Below the pieces are notes generated by a model. That model had not been told where the DNA came from, searched no databases, and saw nothing but the letters and a program-made list of their open reading frames with translations. This document shows, piece after piece, positions 6,943 to 14,152 of a DNA stretch of 17,710 nucleotides. Position 1 is the first letter of the stretch. Each line of letters opens with the position of its first letter. The translations under genes were made by a program, and so were the position numbers. This stretch comes from DASTOB01 sp035720425 (GTDB taxonomy: Bacteria > Chloroflexota > Limnocylindria > Limnocylindrales > CSP1-4), in NCBI GenBank assembly GCA_035720425.1, contig DASTOB010000173.1, positions 1 through 17,710 on the forward strand, in the 5' to 3' direction.

Positions 6943-6948
6943 TACGGT
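6943..6948 (+). promoter_or_regulatory. Weak -10-like box before the zinc-ribbon gene
   Basis: TACGGT fits TAnnnT and lies 31 bases before the ATG at 6980, in the 223-bp gap between this gene and the divergent J-domain gene. No -35 box is evident, so support is weak. Confidence 0.25.
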
Positions 6949-6979
6949 TGCTCCCGGAACCCGTATGGGAGATCAGATC

Positions 6980-7249
6980 ATGGCCAGACTCGTCCGACTG
7001 TGTACCCAGTGCGGCGCGATCGACAACCGACATGCGTGGTCATCCGCCGACGAGGCGGCCGATCAGGGCGCCTTCTCCGACCCGTGGACGTGCTCGACGT
7101 GTGCGTGGACCGAATTCGACCTCGTCGAGGAAGCGGCACCGAAGCGCGGATCGACGTATCGCGACGAGCGCCCGGCGGCCGAGAGAGCCGGCGTCGCCGG
7201 CGGCAGCCGCGGCGGAGGCGTCGATCCGACGTTCCGTTCTCCGGCTTGA
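6980..7249 (+). CDS. Small zinc-ribbon-like protein, function unknown
   Basis: This 89-residue protein has two CxxC pairs, Cys8-Cys11 (CTQC) and Cys38-Cys41 (CSTC), typical of a structural zinc ribbon. It is followed by an acidic stretch (TEFDLVEEAA) and a Gly/Arg/Ala tail without visible structure. I recognise no specific family. The ATG at 6980 is preferred over the one at 6965 because GGGAG (6967-6971) sits eight bases upstream as a ribosome-binding site. It reads into the region before the CHRD gene, and the two may be co-transcribed. The cysteines could equally bind Fe. Confidence 0.6.
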   Translation: MARLVRLCTQCGAIDNRHAWSSADEAADQGAFSDPWTCSTCAWTEFDLVEEAAPKRGSTYRDERPAAERAGVAGGSRGGGVDPTFRSPA

Positions 7250-7349
7250 CGGCATCGGCCGATCCAAACCGGGCCGGCCGACGTATGTGACCACACGGGG
7301 AGCCGCGGCCGGTCCCTGCCGCGGTCCGCGGCAGATGGAGGATCGGCTC

Positions 7350-7796
7350 ATGCGAGGTTCGAGGTCACCGCTCCGGCTGCTGGCGCTGGCATCGGCGCTC
7401 CTGCTCGTCTTCACGGTCGCCGGCTCAGCATCAGGCGCGGGCGGGCGGCCGTTCCATCTCGAGCTCACTGGCGAGGCTGAGCGGCCGAATCCTGGCGACC
7501 CGGATGGGACCGGTACGGCCAGCCTCTGGCTCAATCCAGGGCTTCAACGGGTCTGCTGGGACTACACCGTCAGCGGTGTCGCACCCTTGACCGCGGCTCA
7601 CATTCACGTCGGTTCGGTCGACGTGGCCGGCCCTGTCGTGATCCCGACGTTGCCCAGCGGTCCAACGGGTGGCAGCGGCTGCATCGAGGCGGAGCGCTCG
7701 CTCATCGTCGAGATCATCCGAAACCCGGAGAACTACTACTTCAACGTGCATAACGCGGACTTCCCGCCTGGAGCCCTTCGCGCACAGCTCGGCTGA
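7350..7796 (+). CDS. Secreted CHRD-domain protein
   Basis: The protein has 148 residues. The N-terminus, MRGSRSPLRLLALASALLLV, is a classical signal peptide with basic n-region and Leu/Ala core, and cleavage is likely near GSASGA. The mature part is one CHRD domain: FHLELTGEAERPNPGDPDGTG, the core AAHIHVG, and the ending FNVHNADFPPGALRAQL. CHRD domains are named after chordin; their bacterial role is poorly known and extracellular. Two Cys (RVCWDY and GSGCIEAE) could form a disulfide. The ATG at 7350 has GGAGG at 7337-7341 in front; the in-frame ATG at 7335 would overlap that site. A strong hairpin follows the gene. Confidence 0.85.
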   Translation: MRGSRSPLRLLALASALLLVFTVAGSASGAGGRPFHLELTGEAERPNPGDPDGTGTASLWLNPGLQRVCWDYTVSGVAPLTAAHIHVGSVDVAGPVVIPTLPSGPTGGSGCIEAERSLIVEIIRNPENYYFNVHNADFPPGALRAQLG

Positions 7797-7827
7797 CCGC
7801 CCGGCACACCCGAACATCCCGGGGACT

Positions 7828-7862
7828 GGAGGCCCCGCGGTCACCCTCACCGCGGGGCCTCC
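7828..7862. terminator. Perfect 14-bp hairpin between CHRD and decarboxylase genes
   Basis: GGAGGCCCCGCGGT (7828-7841) and its exact reverse complement (7849-7862) flank the 7-base loop CACCCTC. It begins 32 bases after the CHRD stop and ends 15 bases before the next -10-like box. No T-run follows. Position and stability favour a U-less terminator that insulates the two transcription units. Confidence 0.65.
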
Positions 7863-7877
7863 GCCTGTCGGCCGCCG

Positions 7878-7883
7878 TACACT
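7878..7883 (+). promoter_or_regulatory. -10-like element of the decarboxylase gene
   Basis: TACACT matches TAnnnT. Seven bases separate it from the GTG at 7891, so the predicted transcript starts at the start codon and is leaderless. This also supports the choice of GTG 7891 as start. Confidence 0.5.
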
Positions 7884-7890
7884 CCGGCAC

Positions 7891-9432
7891 GTGGCCCAGG
7901 ATCGCGACGACCAGCTCGACGAGGCCCAGCGCGACGGCCTGACCGACATGGACCCGGAGTCGTTTCGGGCGGCCGCCCACGCGGCGGTCGATGCGATGGC
8001 CGATTACCTCGCCGCGGTCGACCGGTACCCCGTCTTCCCGACGGTCGAGCCCGGGCAGCTTCGGCCGCTGTTTCCCGCGTCCCCGCCCGAGCTTCCGGAG
8101 TCGATCGAGCGCATCCTCGACGACTACCGCCGGCTCGTTGAGCCGAACGTCACGCACTGGCAGCATCCCGGCTTCCTCGCCTACTTCGCGACGACCGCGT
8201 CCGGCCCGGGGATCATCGGGGAGATGCTCACCGCCGCGATCGGCTCGAACGCGATGCTGTGGCGAACGTCGCCGGTGGCGACCGAACTCGAGGGCGTCGT
8301 CGTCGACTGGCTTCGCCAGGGGCTGGGCCTGCCCGCCGAGTTCGACGGACTCATCACCGACACCGCGTCGACCTCGACGTTGCTCGCTCTCGCGGCGGCA
8401 CGCGAAGCGGCGGGTCTCGATGCCGCTACCTCCGGTCTGGCGGGACGAGGCGACGGCTTCGGCCCACCGCGTGTCTACGCGTCGGCCGAGGCGCACAGCT
8501 CGATCGAGAAGGCGTGCATGACACTCGGGATCGGGCGGGCGGGGCTCGTCAAGATCCCGATCAACGATCGCTTCGAGATGCAGGCCGACGAGCTCGCTCG
8601 CGCGATCGCCGCCGATCGCGCGGCGGGGTTCCGACCGATCGCCGTGGTCGCCACGATCGGCACGACCTCATCGACGTCGGTCGACCCGGTTGGTGCCATC
8701 GCGGACGTGGCGGAGCGCGAGGGGCTGTGGCTCCACGTCGACGCGGCGTACGCCGGTGCGGTCGCCCTCCTGCCGGATGCGCGCGCGCCCTTCGCGGGCT
8801 GGGAACGCGCGGATTCCGTCGTCGTGAACCCGCACAAATGGCTGTTCGTCCCGCTCGACGCGTCGCTCCTGCTGACCCGTCGGATGCCGGTCCTGCGCGA
8901 CGCGTTCAGCCTCGTCCCGGAGTACCTGCGAACGCTTGACCGGGAGACGCCCGTGCGCGACTACAACGAATACACGCCGCAACTGGGCCGCCGGTTTCGG
9001 GCGCTCAAGCTGTGGATCCACCTGCGCTGGTTCGGGCTCGAGGGCCTACGGCGGCGGATTCGGGCGCATGTCGCGCTCGCGCGCGAGTTCAGCGACTGGG
9101 TCGATGCCGATCCGGACTGGGAGCGACTCGCGCCCGTCCCGTTCTCGACGATCTGCTTTCGGCACCGACCGGCCTCGCTCGCCGGGCGCGAGGACGAACC
9201 CTCCGTGCACGCGGCACTCGATGAACGGAACGCCCGCCTGATGGAGGCCGTCAACCGAACCGGAGAGGTGTTCCTGTCGCACACCCGGTTGGCGGATCGG
9301 TTCGCGATCCGGCTCGCGATCGGGAACCTGCGCACGGAAGCCAAGCACGTCGGGCGCGCCTGGGAGCTGCTCCACCGCGAGGCGGAACGGCTCGAGCCGG
9401 CGGCCGACGAAGCCACCTCGCCGACCACCTGA
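7891..9432 (+). CDS. PLP-dependent group II amino acid decarboxylase (aromatic amino acid type)
   Basis: This 513-residue protein belongs to the aromatic-L-amino-acid decarboxylase family, which removes CO2 from amino acids such as Trp, Tyr or DOPA. HWQHPGFLAYFATTAS near the N-terminus is the typical substrate-side motif. AEAHSSIEKA carries the PLP-stacking His (His202), HVDAAYAG the Asp that binds the pyridine nitrogen (Asp284), and NPHKWLF the Schiff-base Lys (Lys316). The flexible-loop Tyr appears kept in RDYNEY (Tyr358), which argues for decarboxylase rather than aldehyde-synthase chemistry. GRRFRALKLW is another family hallmark. Substrate cannot be read from sequence. The start GTG is set by the promoter 7 bases upstream; an internal ATG at 7948 is possible. 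The next gene follows after 13 bases. Confidence 0.9.
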   Translation: MAQDRDDQLDEAQRDGLTDMDPESFRAAAHAAVDAMADYLAAVDRYPVFPTVEPGQLRPLFPASPPELPESIERILDDYRRLVEPNVTHWQHPGFLAYFATTASGPGIIGEMLTAAIGSNAMLWRTSPVATELEGVVVDWLRQGLGLPAEFDGLITDTASTSTLLALAAAREAAGLDAATSGLAGRGDGFGPPRVYASAEAHSSIEKACMTLGIGRAGLVKIPINDRFEMQADELARAIAADRAAGFRPIAVVATIGTTSSTSVDPVGAIADVAEREGLWLHVDAAYAGAVALLPDARAPFAGWERADSVVVNPHKWLFVPLDASLLLTRRMPVLRDAFSLVPEYLRTLDRETPVRDYNEYTPQLGRRFRALKLWIHLRWFGLEGLRRRIRAHVALAREFSDWVDADPDWERLAPVPFSTICFRHRPASLAGREDEPSVHAALDERNARLMEAVNRTGEVFLSHTRLADRFAIRLAIGNLRTEAKHVGRAWELLHREAERLEPAADEATSPTT

Positions 9433-9445
9433 CCCGGAGGATTCC

Positions 9446-9805
9446 ATGTCCGATCCGATCACGATCCTGTACTTCTATCGGACCCGCTGGGGCGCGCACG
9501 ACGAGTTCGTCGATCTGTTCGAACGGAACCACTGGCCGATCCTGCGCGAGCAGCTGGCCGCCGGCCGGTTCACCGAGGTTCGGCGCTTCGTGCCCCGGTT
9601 CCATGGGGACGGCCGCGCAGACTGGGATGTGCTCGTGTCGATCACGTACCGCGACTGGGCCGCGATCGAGGCGCACTCCGAGGCGGAGATCGCGGCTCGC
9701 CTCTTTCCGGACCAGGAGCGATACCGCCTTGAGGAACACCGCCGGTTCGAGCTGCTCGAGGCGCACTGGGACGTCGTGCTCGAGGAGCGGCCGTTACCGG
9801 GCTGA
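9446..9805 (+). CDS. Small protein, possible dimeric alpha+beta-barrel fold
   Basis: This 119-residue soluble protein begins with a strand-like ITILYFYRTRWGAHDEFVDLFERNHWPIL, then EVRRFVPRFHGDGRADWDVLVSITYRDWAAIEAHSE. That pattern resembles the EthD/ABM/NIPSNAP ferredoxin-like superfamily, whose members are often small monooxygenases or isomerases. I see no diagnostic catalytic residues, so function stays open. Its ribosome-binding site GGAGG (9436-9440) is five bases before the ATG. It lies 13 bases after the decarboxylase gene on the same strand, so the two are probably one operon and this protein may act on the amine product or be linked to that reaction. Confidence 0.75.
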   Translation: MSDPITILYFYRTRWGAHDEFVDLFERNHWPILREQLAAGRFTEVRRFVPRFHGDGRADWDVLVSITYRDWAAIEAHSEAEIAARLFPDQERYRLEEHRRFELLEAHWDVVLEERPLPG

Positions 9806-9818
9806 GGAATCCGGAACC

Positions 9819-10268
9819 CTAGAACGGCTTCGCCACCATGAGCACGACGATGACGACAACGATCGCCGTGGTCAGAATCCCGAGGAGGTTCGAGCGACGC
9901 TCGGCCGCGGCGTACGCGTCGCTCATCGGATCGCGCTCCGCCTCGGCGAGCTGGCGGCGGATCGCCGGCCCGAAGGCGGTGATCCCGAGCACGGCGGTCG
10001 CGACGTACAGGACGATCGAGGCCGCGATCCAGCCGGTTTCGAACGAATACGCGCCGGTCAGAACCATGCCGACACCGGTCACGAGCAGGAGGATGTAGGC
10101 CGGGTTCGCGATGCGCGCGTCGAGCGTCCGGACCCCCGAGATCGCATCGACGAGCCGCGCCCGATCCCGACCGGCCCGCCGCAGCCAGAACGCGTACGTG
10201 ACGTTCGCGCCGACCGCCACGATCGCCGCCAGGACGTGGATGACCTTGAGGATCACGAACGGTGCCAT
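9819..10268 (-). CDS. DUF2269-like integral membrane protein
   Basis: This 149-residue protein has four hydrophobic helices: FVILKVIHVLAAIVAVGANV, then NPAYILLLVTGVGMVLTGAY, then WIAASIVLYVATAVLGITAF, and a C-terminal ILTTAIVVVIVVLMV. The opening KxxHVLAA and ANPAYxLLxxTG segments match predicted membrane proteins of the DUF2269 type, some of which resemble heme-binding four-helix proteins through a conserved His in helix 1 (here His10). No function is established. It converges on the previous gene with a 13-base gap. Its ATG lies six bases after a -10-like CACAAT. Confidence 0.78.
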   Translation of the reverse strand: MAPFVILKVIHVLAAIVAVGANVTYAFWLRRAGRDRARLVDAISGVRTLDARIANPAYILLLVTGVGMVLTGAYSFETGWIAASIVLYVATAVLGITAFGPAIRRQLAEAERDPMSDAYAAAERRSNLLGILTTAIVVVIVVLMVAKPF

Positions 10269-10274
10269 GTGCAG

Positions 10275-10283
10275 ATTGTGGCA
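10275..10283 (-). promoter_or_regulatory. Extended -10-like element of the DUF2269-like gene
   Basis: Read on the - strand, TGC precedes CACAAT (10280 down to 10275), and six bases then lead to the ATG. No Shine-Dalgarno site fits, so a leaderless mRNA is predicted. The TGC extension is the same as at ispH and tRNA-Pro. Confidence 0.5.
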
Positions 10284-10315
10284 TGCGCGCCATCCGGCAC
10301 GGCCGGCGTCCGACG

Positions 10316-10346
10316 TGGCATCATCGGCCCCAGCCCGACAGGAGGT
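10316..10346 (+). promoter_or_regulatory. Promoter-like box and ribosome-binding site of the DUF4332 gene
   Basis: TGG-CATCAT (hexamer 10319-10324) resembles an extended -10 box, and AGGAGG (10340-10345) is a strong Shine-Dalgarno site 12 bases before GTG 10358. Unlike its neighbours, this gene would have a leader with a ribosome-binding site. The 89-bp gap is shared with the divergent DUF2269-like gene. Confidence 0.35.
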
Positions 10347-10357
10347 AGCCCCCAGCC

Positions 10358-10747
10358 GTGCCGCCCATCACCGAGCTGACCCGGATCGAGCCCGTCCATC
10401 TCGAGCGCCTCGAGCACCAGGGGGTGTTCACGACCGGCCTGCTCCTCGAGGTGTCGGAGACGCCCACGCGGCGCCAGACTCTGGCCGACCAGGTCGACGC
10501 CTCGACGAACGACGTCCTCGCCTGGCGCGACGAGGCGCTCATGCTCAACCTCGCGAGCTTCGGACCGGCCGAACACGTTCTCCTCGCACAGGCGAGCTTC
10601 GAGGGCCTGCGTGACATCCTCGCGGTCGACCTTGGGACGTTCCGCGAGCGCCTGGCGCGGGCGGCGACCGAATTGAACGTCGATCCGCCCAGCGACCTCA
10701 CCTCCGAGGGCTGGTGGGACCAGGCTCGGACCCTCGAGGACGAGTAA
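10358..10747 (+). CDS. DUF4332 helix-hairpin-helix-type protein
   Basis: This 129-residue soluble protein matches DUF4332, a family with helix-hairpin-helix-like repeats. TRIEPVHLERLEHQGVFTTG and LLEVSETPTRRQTLADQ form the first HhH-like unit, and the conserved WRDEALMLNLASFGPAEH begins the second, ending in FEGLRDILAVDLGTFRERL. Such repeats commonly bind DNA or protein without sequence specificity, and the cellular role is unknown. The GTG start is supported by AGGAGG upstream. A -10-like box lies in the 53-base gap before the next gene, so that gene probably has its own promoter. Confidence 0.82.
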   Translation: MPPITELTRIEPVHLERLEHQGVFTTGLLLEVSETPTRRQTLADQVDASTNDVLAWRDEALMLNLASFGPAEHVLLAQASFEGLRDILAVDLGTFRERLARAATELNVDPPSDLTSEGWWDQARTLEDE

Positions 10748-10788
10748 CCCGAAGGGATCGATCCGCGGGGCGCCACACAACGACGGGC

Positions 10789-10794
10789 TACCAT
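10789..10794 (+). promoter_or_regulatory. -10-like element of the DUF1461 gene
   Basis: TACCAT fits TAnnnT and is six bases from the GTG at 10801. No Shine-Dalgarno site is present in the gap, so the mRNA is predicted to be leaderless. Confidence 0.5.
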
Positions 10795-10800
10795 GGTCGC

Positions 10801-11592
10801 GTGACCGACCGCGCCCCGGGGCCGCACGTTCAAGCGCCACGTGCCATCGCGACGATCGCCGTCGCCGCCGCGACCGCGGTCGTCATCGTCACGGCATCGC
10901 TCCTCCCGTTCCTCAACCCGGTCTGGGTGGGGTTCGAGCAGCGTCGCGCGGAGGCACTCGCGTGGACCCGCTTCAGCGACACGGAGCTCACGACCGTCAC
11001 GAACGCGATCCTGGCGGACCTGATCCTCGGGCCGGGAGCGTTCGACGTCGCGCTCGACGGCGAGCCCGTGCTCAACGACCGCGAGCGTGGCCACATGCGC
11101 GACGTCCGCACCGCGTTCCTCGCGCTGTGGGCACTGACCGCGGCCGCGGCGGTCATCCTCGCGGCATCGTGGCGCCGCGCGATCGGACGCCCGCGCGAGC
11201 GCTCCTGGTTCTGGCGAGCCGTCCGACGCGGCGCGGGCGGGCTGGCGCTTGCCGTGGTCGGCCTTGGGGTCGTCGCGGTACTCGCCTTCGACGTCCTGTT
11301 CGAGGTCTTCCATCGGCTGCTGTTCGCGGGCGGCAGCTACACGTTCGATCCCGCAACGGAGCGCCTTGTCCAGCTCTTCCCGTTCCGGTTCTGGCAGGAG
11401 ACGGCGATCGTCGTCGGTGCCGTCATCGTCCTCGTCTGCGGCGCGGTGACGCTGGCCGGCCGCCGTGCCGGCAGCGGGGCCACGAACGGGATCGCGCGGA
11501 CCGACGGGCTCGCGCCGACCGACGGGATCGCGCCGACGGAACCGCGCGAGCGGACGTTCGGCTCCACCGCCGACACTGGAGCCCGGTCGTGA
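10801..11592 (+). CDS. DUF1461 / TIGR01906 family integral membrane protein
   Basis: This 263-residue protein has four predicted helices: AIATIAVAAATAVVIVTASL near residue 20, LALWALTAAAAVILAASW near 110, LALAVVGLGVVAVLAFDVLF near 150, and TAIVVGAVIVLVCGAVTLAG near 210. Between helices 1 and 2 lies an outer segment with LNDRERGHMRDVR. FEVFHRLLFAGGSYTFDP and LFPFRFWQE match the family's conserved FHxxxF and LxxLFPxxFW motifs. Function is unknown for the family. The C-terminal tail has three six-residue repeats (GIARTD, GLAPTD, GIAPTE). The final GTGA overlaps the next gene's start by four bases, so the site-2 protease is translationally coupled to it. Confidence 0.85.
   Translation: MTDRAPGPHVQAPRAIATIAVAAATAVVIVTASLLPFLNPVWVGFEQRRAEALAWTRFSDTELTTVTNAILADLILGPGAFDVALDGEPVLNDRERGHMRDVRTAFLALWALTAAAAVILAASWRRAIGRPRERSWFWRAVRRGAGGLALAVVGLGVVAVLAFDVLFEVFHRLLFAGGSYTFDPATERLVQLFPFRFWQETAIVVGAVIVLVCGAVTLAGRRAGSGATNGIARTDGLAPTDGIAPTEPRERTFGSTADTGARS
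11488..11541. repeat. Three 18-bp in-frame tandem repeats in the DUF1461 tail
   Basis: Units at 11488-11505, 11506-11523 and 11524-11541 encode GIARTD, GLAPTD and GIAPTE. They lie in the predicted disordered C-terminal tail. As 18 is a multiple of three, copy-number change would keep the frame. Confidence 0.75.
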
Positions 11593-12749
11593 ACGGGATC
11601 CCCGTCGGCCGCGTGCTCGGGTTCGAGATCCGCGTCCATCTCTCGTGGGTGCTCATCCTCGCGCTCGTCGCCGTCGTGACCGTCGGACAGCTCGAGCTCG
11701 CCGCGCCGGACGCGGAACCGGTCCTGCGCTGGGCGGTCGGCGCCATCATCGCGGCGGCGTTCTTCGCCTCCGTCCTCGCCCACGAACTCGGGCACGGACT
11801 CGTGGCCCGAAGCCGCGGGCTTGCGACCGGGCCGATCACGCTGTTCTTCTTCGGCGGCTCGACCGCGTTCGACCACGACACGGACCGTCCGGCCGACGAG
11901 GCCGCGGTGGCCGTCGCCGGCCCGCTCGTGAGCATCGCGATCGGCGTCGTCCTGGCGCTCGCGGCGCTCGCTATCGGGCGTTCCAGCGACGAGCTCCTCC
12001 AGGGCACGGCTGCCGCCGCTCTCACCCTCGGCGTGCTCAACCTCCTGCTCGGCGGCATCAACCTCGTCCCCGGATTCCCGCTCGACGGAGGACGGATCCT
12101 GCGGGCGGTCATCTGGGCGCGCACGGGCGACCGACAACGGGGCACCCGGATCGCGGCCACGACCGGTCGCGTCATCGGCTGGCTCCTCGTCGGCGCCGGG
12201 CTTGCCGTCGTGCTCGGCGGCGACCCGACGAACGGGATCCTGCTCGGCCTTTCCGGATGGTTCCTCGGCAACGCCTCGCGCGCGGTCGTCCGGCAGCAGG
12301 CCGTCGAGGAGCTCCTGCGCACGGTGACGATCGAGGAGGCCATGGAGCGCGACGTCCCCACCGTCGCGTCGCAACTCACGCTCGACACGTTCGCCGACCA
12401 GCTGTTCGGCGGGTCGGACGCCGGCGGCGATGGTGGCCCGTCCGTCGTTCCGGTCGTCCGCAACGATGCCGTCGTCGGCGTCATCGGGCCGGCCCAGCTT
12501 CGGACGGTGGGCCGATCGTCGTGGACAACCACGCGGGCCGAGCAGCTCATGATCGACGCGGCCGACGTGCCCGTCCTCAGCCCGACCGATTCCGTCTGGT
12601 CCGGGCTTGATCGCCTCCGCCGGAGTGGCCTCGACGGTCTCCCGGTCGCTGACTCGAGCGGCGTGCTCGGCATGCTGACGAGGCGCGCGGTGGTCCGCAC
12701 GATTCAGGCCCGGTCCCCATCGCGGGCGGCTGGCGGCACGGCCGTCTGA
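11589..12749 (+). CDS. Site-2 protease family M50 zinc metalloprotease with CBS domains
   Basis: This 386-residue membrane protein cleaves within membrane segments if active. HELGH at residues 65-69 and NLVPGFPLDGG (Asp166) supply the His/His/Asp zinc ligands and the catalytic Glu66. Hydrophobic helices cover about residues 19-36, 48-70, 104-132, 137-160 and 186-220. The C-terminal part from about residue 240 contains two CBS-like halves (TIEEAMERDVPTVASQLTLD and TDSVWSGLDRLRRSGLDGLPVAD), which often bind adenine nucleotides in this S2P subgroup. The GTG start overlaps the stop of the DUF1461 gene (GTGA). The open frame much further upstream is a shadow of that gene. The likely substrate is unknown; an anti-sigma factor is typical for the family, but none is seen here. 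Confidence 0.92.
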   Translation: MNGIPVGRVLGFEIRVHLSWVLILALVAVVTVGQLELAAPDAEPVLRWAVGAIIAAAFFASVLAHELGHGLVARSRGLATGPITLFFFGGSTAFDHDTDRPADEAAVAVAGPLVSIAIGVVLALAALAIGRSSDELLQGTAAAALTLGVLNLLLGGINLVPGFPLDGGRILRAVIWARTGDRQRGTRIAATTGRVIGWLLVGAGLAVVLGGDPTNGILLGLSGWFLGNASRAVVRQQAVEELLRTVTIEEAMERDVPTVASQLTLDTFADQLFGGSDAGGDGGPSVVPVVRNDAVVGVIGPAQLRTVGRSSWTTTRAEQLMIDAADVPVLSPTDSVWSGLDRLRRSGLDGLPVADSSGVLGMLTRRAVVRTIQARSPSRAAGGTAV

Positions 12750-12760
12750 GGGGACCGACC

Positions 12761-14083
12761 GTGACGACCGCACCGACCCGTGGTTCGGGGCTCCTCAGCG
12801 TCGAACGCGCGCGCGATCTCGTCCTGGCCGCCATTCCCGGTCCGCTCGCGGCGCAGGACGTCTCCACCGATGGGGCCCTCGGCCGCGTCTTGGCCGCCCC
12901 GGTCATCGCGGCGACCGACCTGCCGCCGTGGGACAACTCGGCCATGGACGGCTATGCCCTTCGGGCGGCCGACACGGTGGCGGCGACCGAATCGGCGCCC
13001 GTGCGCCTGGCGGTCGTCGGCGACGTCGCGGCAGGCGCGGCACCGACCGTGACCGTGACGCCGGGCGTCGCCGTGCGCATCGCGACCGGCGCACCGCTCC
13101 CGCCCGGCGCGGATGCGGTCGTTCCGGTCGAGGAGACGACGCCGCTCGACCAAGCCGACGTGCCCGGTCCGCGCGGACGCGACGCGACGGGCCCGTTGCC
13201 GGCGGCGTGCCTCGTCCACGTCGCCGTCCGACCCGGCGGTTCCGTTCGGCGGGCGGGCGACGATCTCCGCGCCGGAACCGTCGTGCTCGAGCCCGGGACG
13301 GCACTGACGCCGGCCGGCATCGCGATCGCCGCCGGCTCCGGCACCGGGCGGCTCACGGTCACCCGGCGCCCGCGCGTCGCGGTGCTCGCCACCGGTGACG
13401 AGGTCAGACCGACCGGCACCGCGCTCGGGCCGGCCGGCATCCCCGATGCGAACGGACCGGGCCTGGCGGCCCTCGTCGCGGACGCCGGTGGTCATCCGAT
13501 CCGCCTCGGCGTCGCGCGCGACATCCTCGATGACGTCCTCGGGCGGCTTCGAACGGCCATCGCGGACGGTGCCGACGCGATCATCGTGTCGGGCGGCGTA
13601 TCGGTCGGGCCGTACGACGTCGTGAAGCTCGCATTCGACGCGCTCGGCCGGATCGACCTGTGGCGCGTCGCCGTCCAGCCGGGCAAACCGTTCGCGTTCG
13701 GCACCGCCGAGCGGCCGGGCGGCGGCCCGCCGATCCTCCTGTTCGGGCTTCCGGGCAACCCGGTGTCGGGGTTCGTCACCTTCGAGCTGTTCGTCCGTCC
13801 CGCCCTTCGCCGGCTCGCCGGGCGGCGCGACCTGCTCCGCCCGACCGATCGGGCCGTGCTCGCCGAACCGGTCTCCAAGAGCCACGGGCGGCGCGCATTC
13901 CTCCGTGTCGTGAGCGGCGAGCGCGACGAGCGCGGCCGGGTCCGGGTTCGCCTCGCGGGCGGGCAGGGGAGTCACGTCCTGTCCGCGCTCGCCGCGGCGA
14001 ACGCCCTGGCGGTCGTCCCGGAGGACGTCGACGAGCTGCCGGCCGACGCCGAGGTCGAGCTGTGGTGGCTCGATCGAGCGTGA
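12761..14083 (+). CDS. moeA: Molybdopterin molybdotransferase MoeA
   Basis: MoeA inserts molybdate into adenylyl-molybdopterin to finish molybdenum cofactor. The 440-residue length is a little above the usual 400-410. DNSAMDGYA begins at residue 58 and includes the conserved Asp/Met/Asp. GDVAAGA, RIATGAPLPPGADAVVPVEE, SGGVSVGPYD, VQPGKPFAFG and LPGNPVSGFVTFELFVRP are all standard MoeA motifs, and a C-terminal MoeA domain IV follows. The start is GTG 12761, with a GAGGGG site upstream, 11 bases after the protease stop. It heads the Moco run moeA-moaC-mog. MoaA, MoaD and MoaE are not in the window. Confidence 0.95.
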   Translation: MTTAPTRGSGLLSVERARDLVLAAIPGPLAAQDVSTDGALGRVLAAPVIAATDLPPWDNSAMDGYALRAADTVAATESAPVRLAVVGDVAAGAAPTVTVTPGVAVRIATGAPLPPGADAVVPVEETTPLDQADVPGPRGRDATGPLPAACLVHVAVRPGGSVRRAGDDLRAGTVVLEPGTALTPAGIAIAAGSGTGRLTVTRRPRVAVLATGDEVRPTGTALGPAGIPDANGPGLAALVADAGGHPIRLGVARDILDDVLGRLRTAIADGADAIIVSGGVSVGPYDVVKLAFDALGRIDLWRVAVQPGKPFAFGTAERPGGGPPILLFGLPGNPVSGFVTFELFVRPALRRLAGRRDLLRPTDRAVLAEPVSKSHGRRAFLRVVSGERDERGRVRVRLAGGQGSHVLSALAAANALAVVPEDVDELPADAEVELWWLDRA

Positions 14084-14152
14084 CGATTCCGTCATGATGA
14101 GCGTCGGGATCGGCGGCGGGCAGGGCCGCCAACCGCCCGAGCCGGAGGACCG

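Noticed and set aside
7669..7890. N-terminal extension of the decarboxylase frame
   Set aside because: It overlaps the CHRD gene and crosses the 14-bp hairpin. The GTG at 7891 follows a -10-like box.
10962..11588. N-terminal extension of the site-2 protease frame
   Set aside because: The extension is a shadow of the DUF1461 gene; the GTG at 11589 gives the normal S2P N-terminus and a GTGA overlap.
14081..14094. Short hairpin TGACG-ATTC-CGTCA at the moeA stop as a terminator
   Set aside because: The stem is only five base pairs with no T-run, and moaC follows on the same strand.
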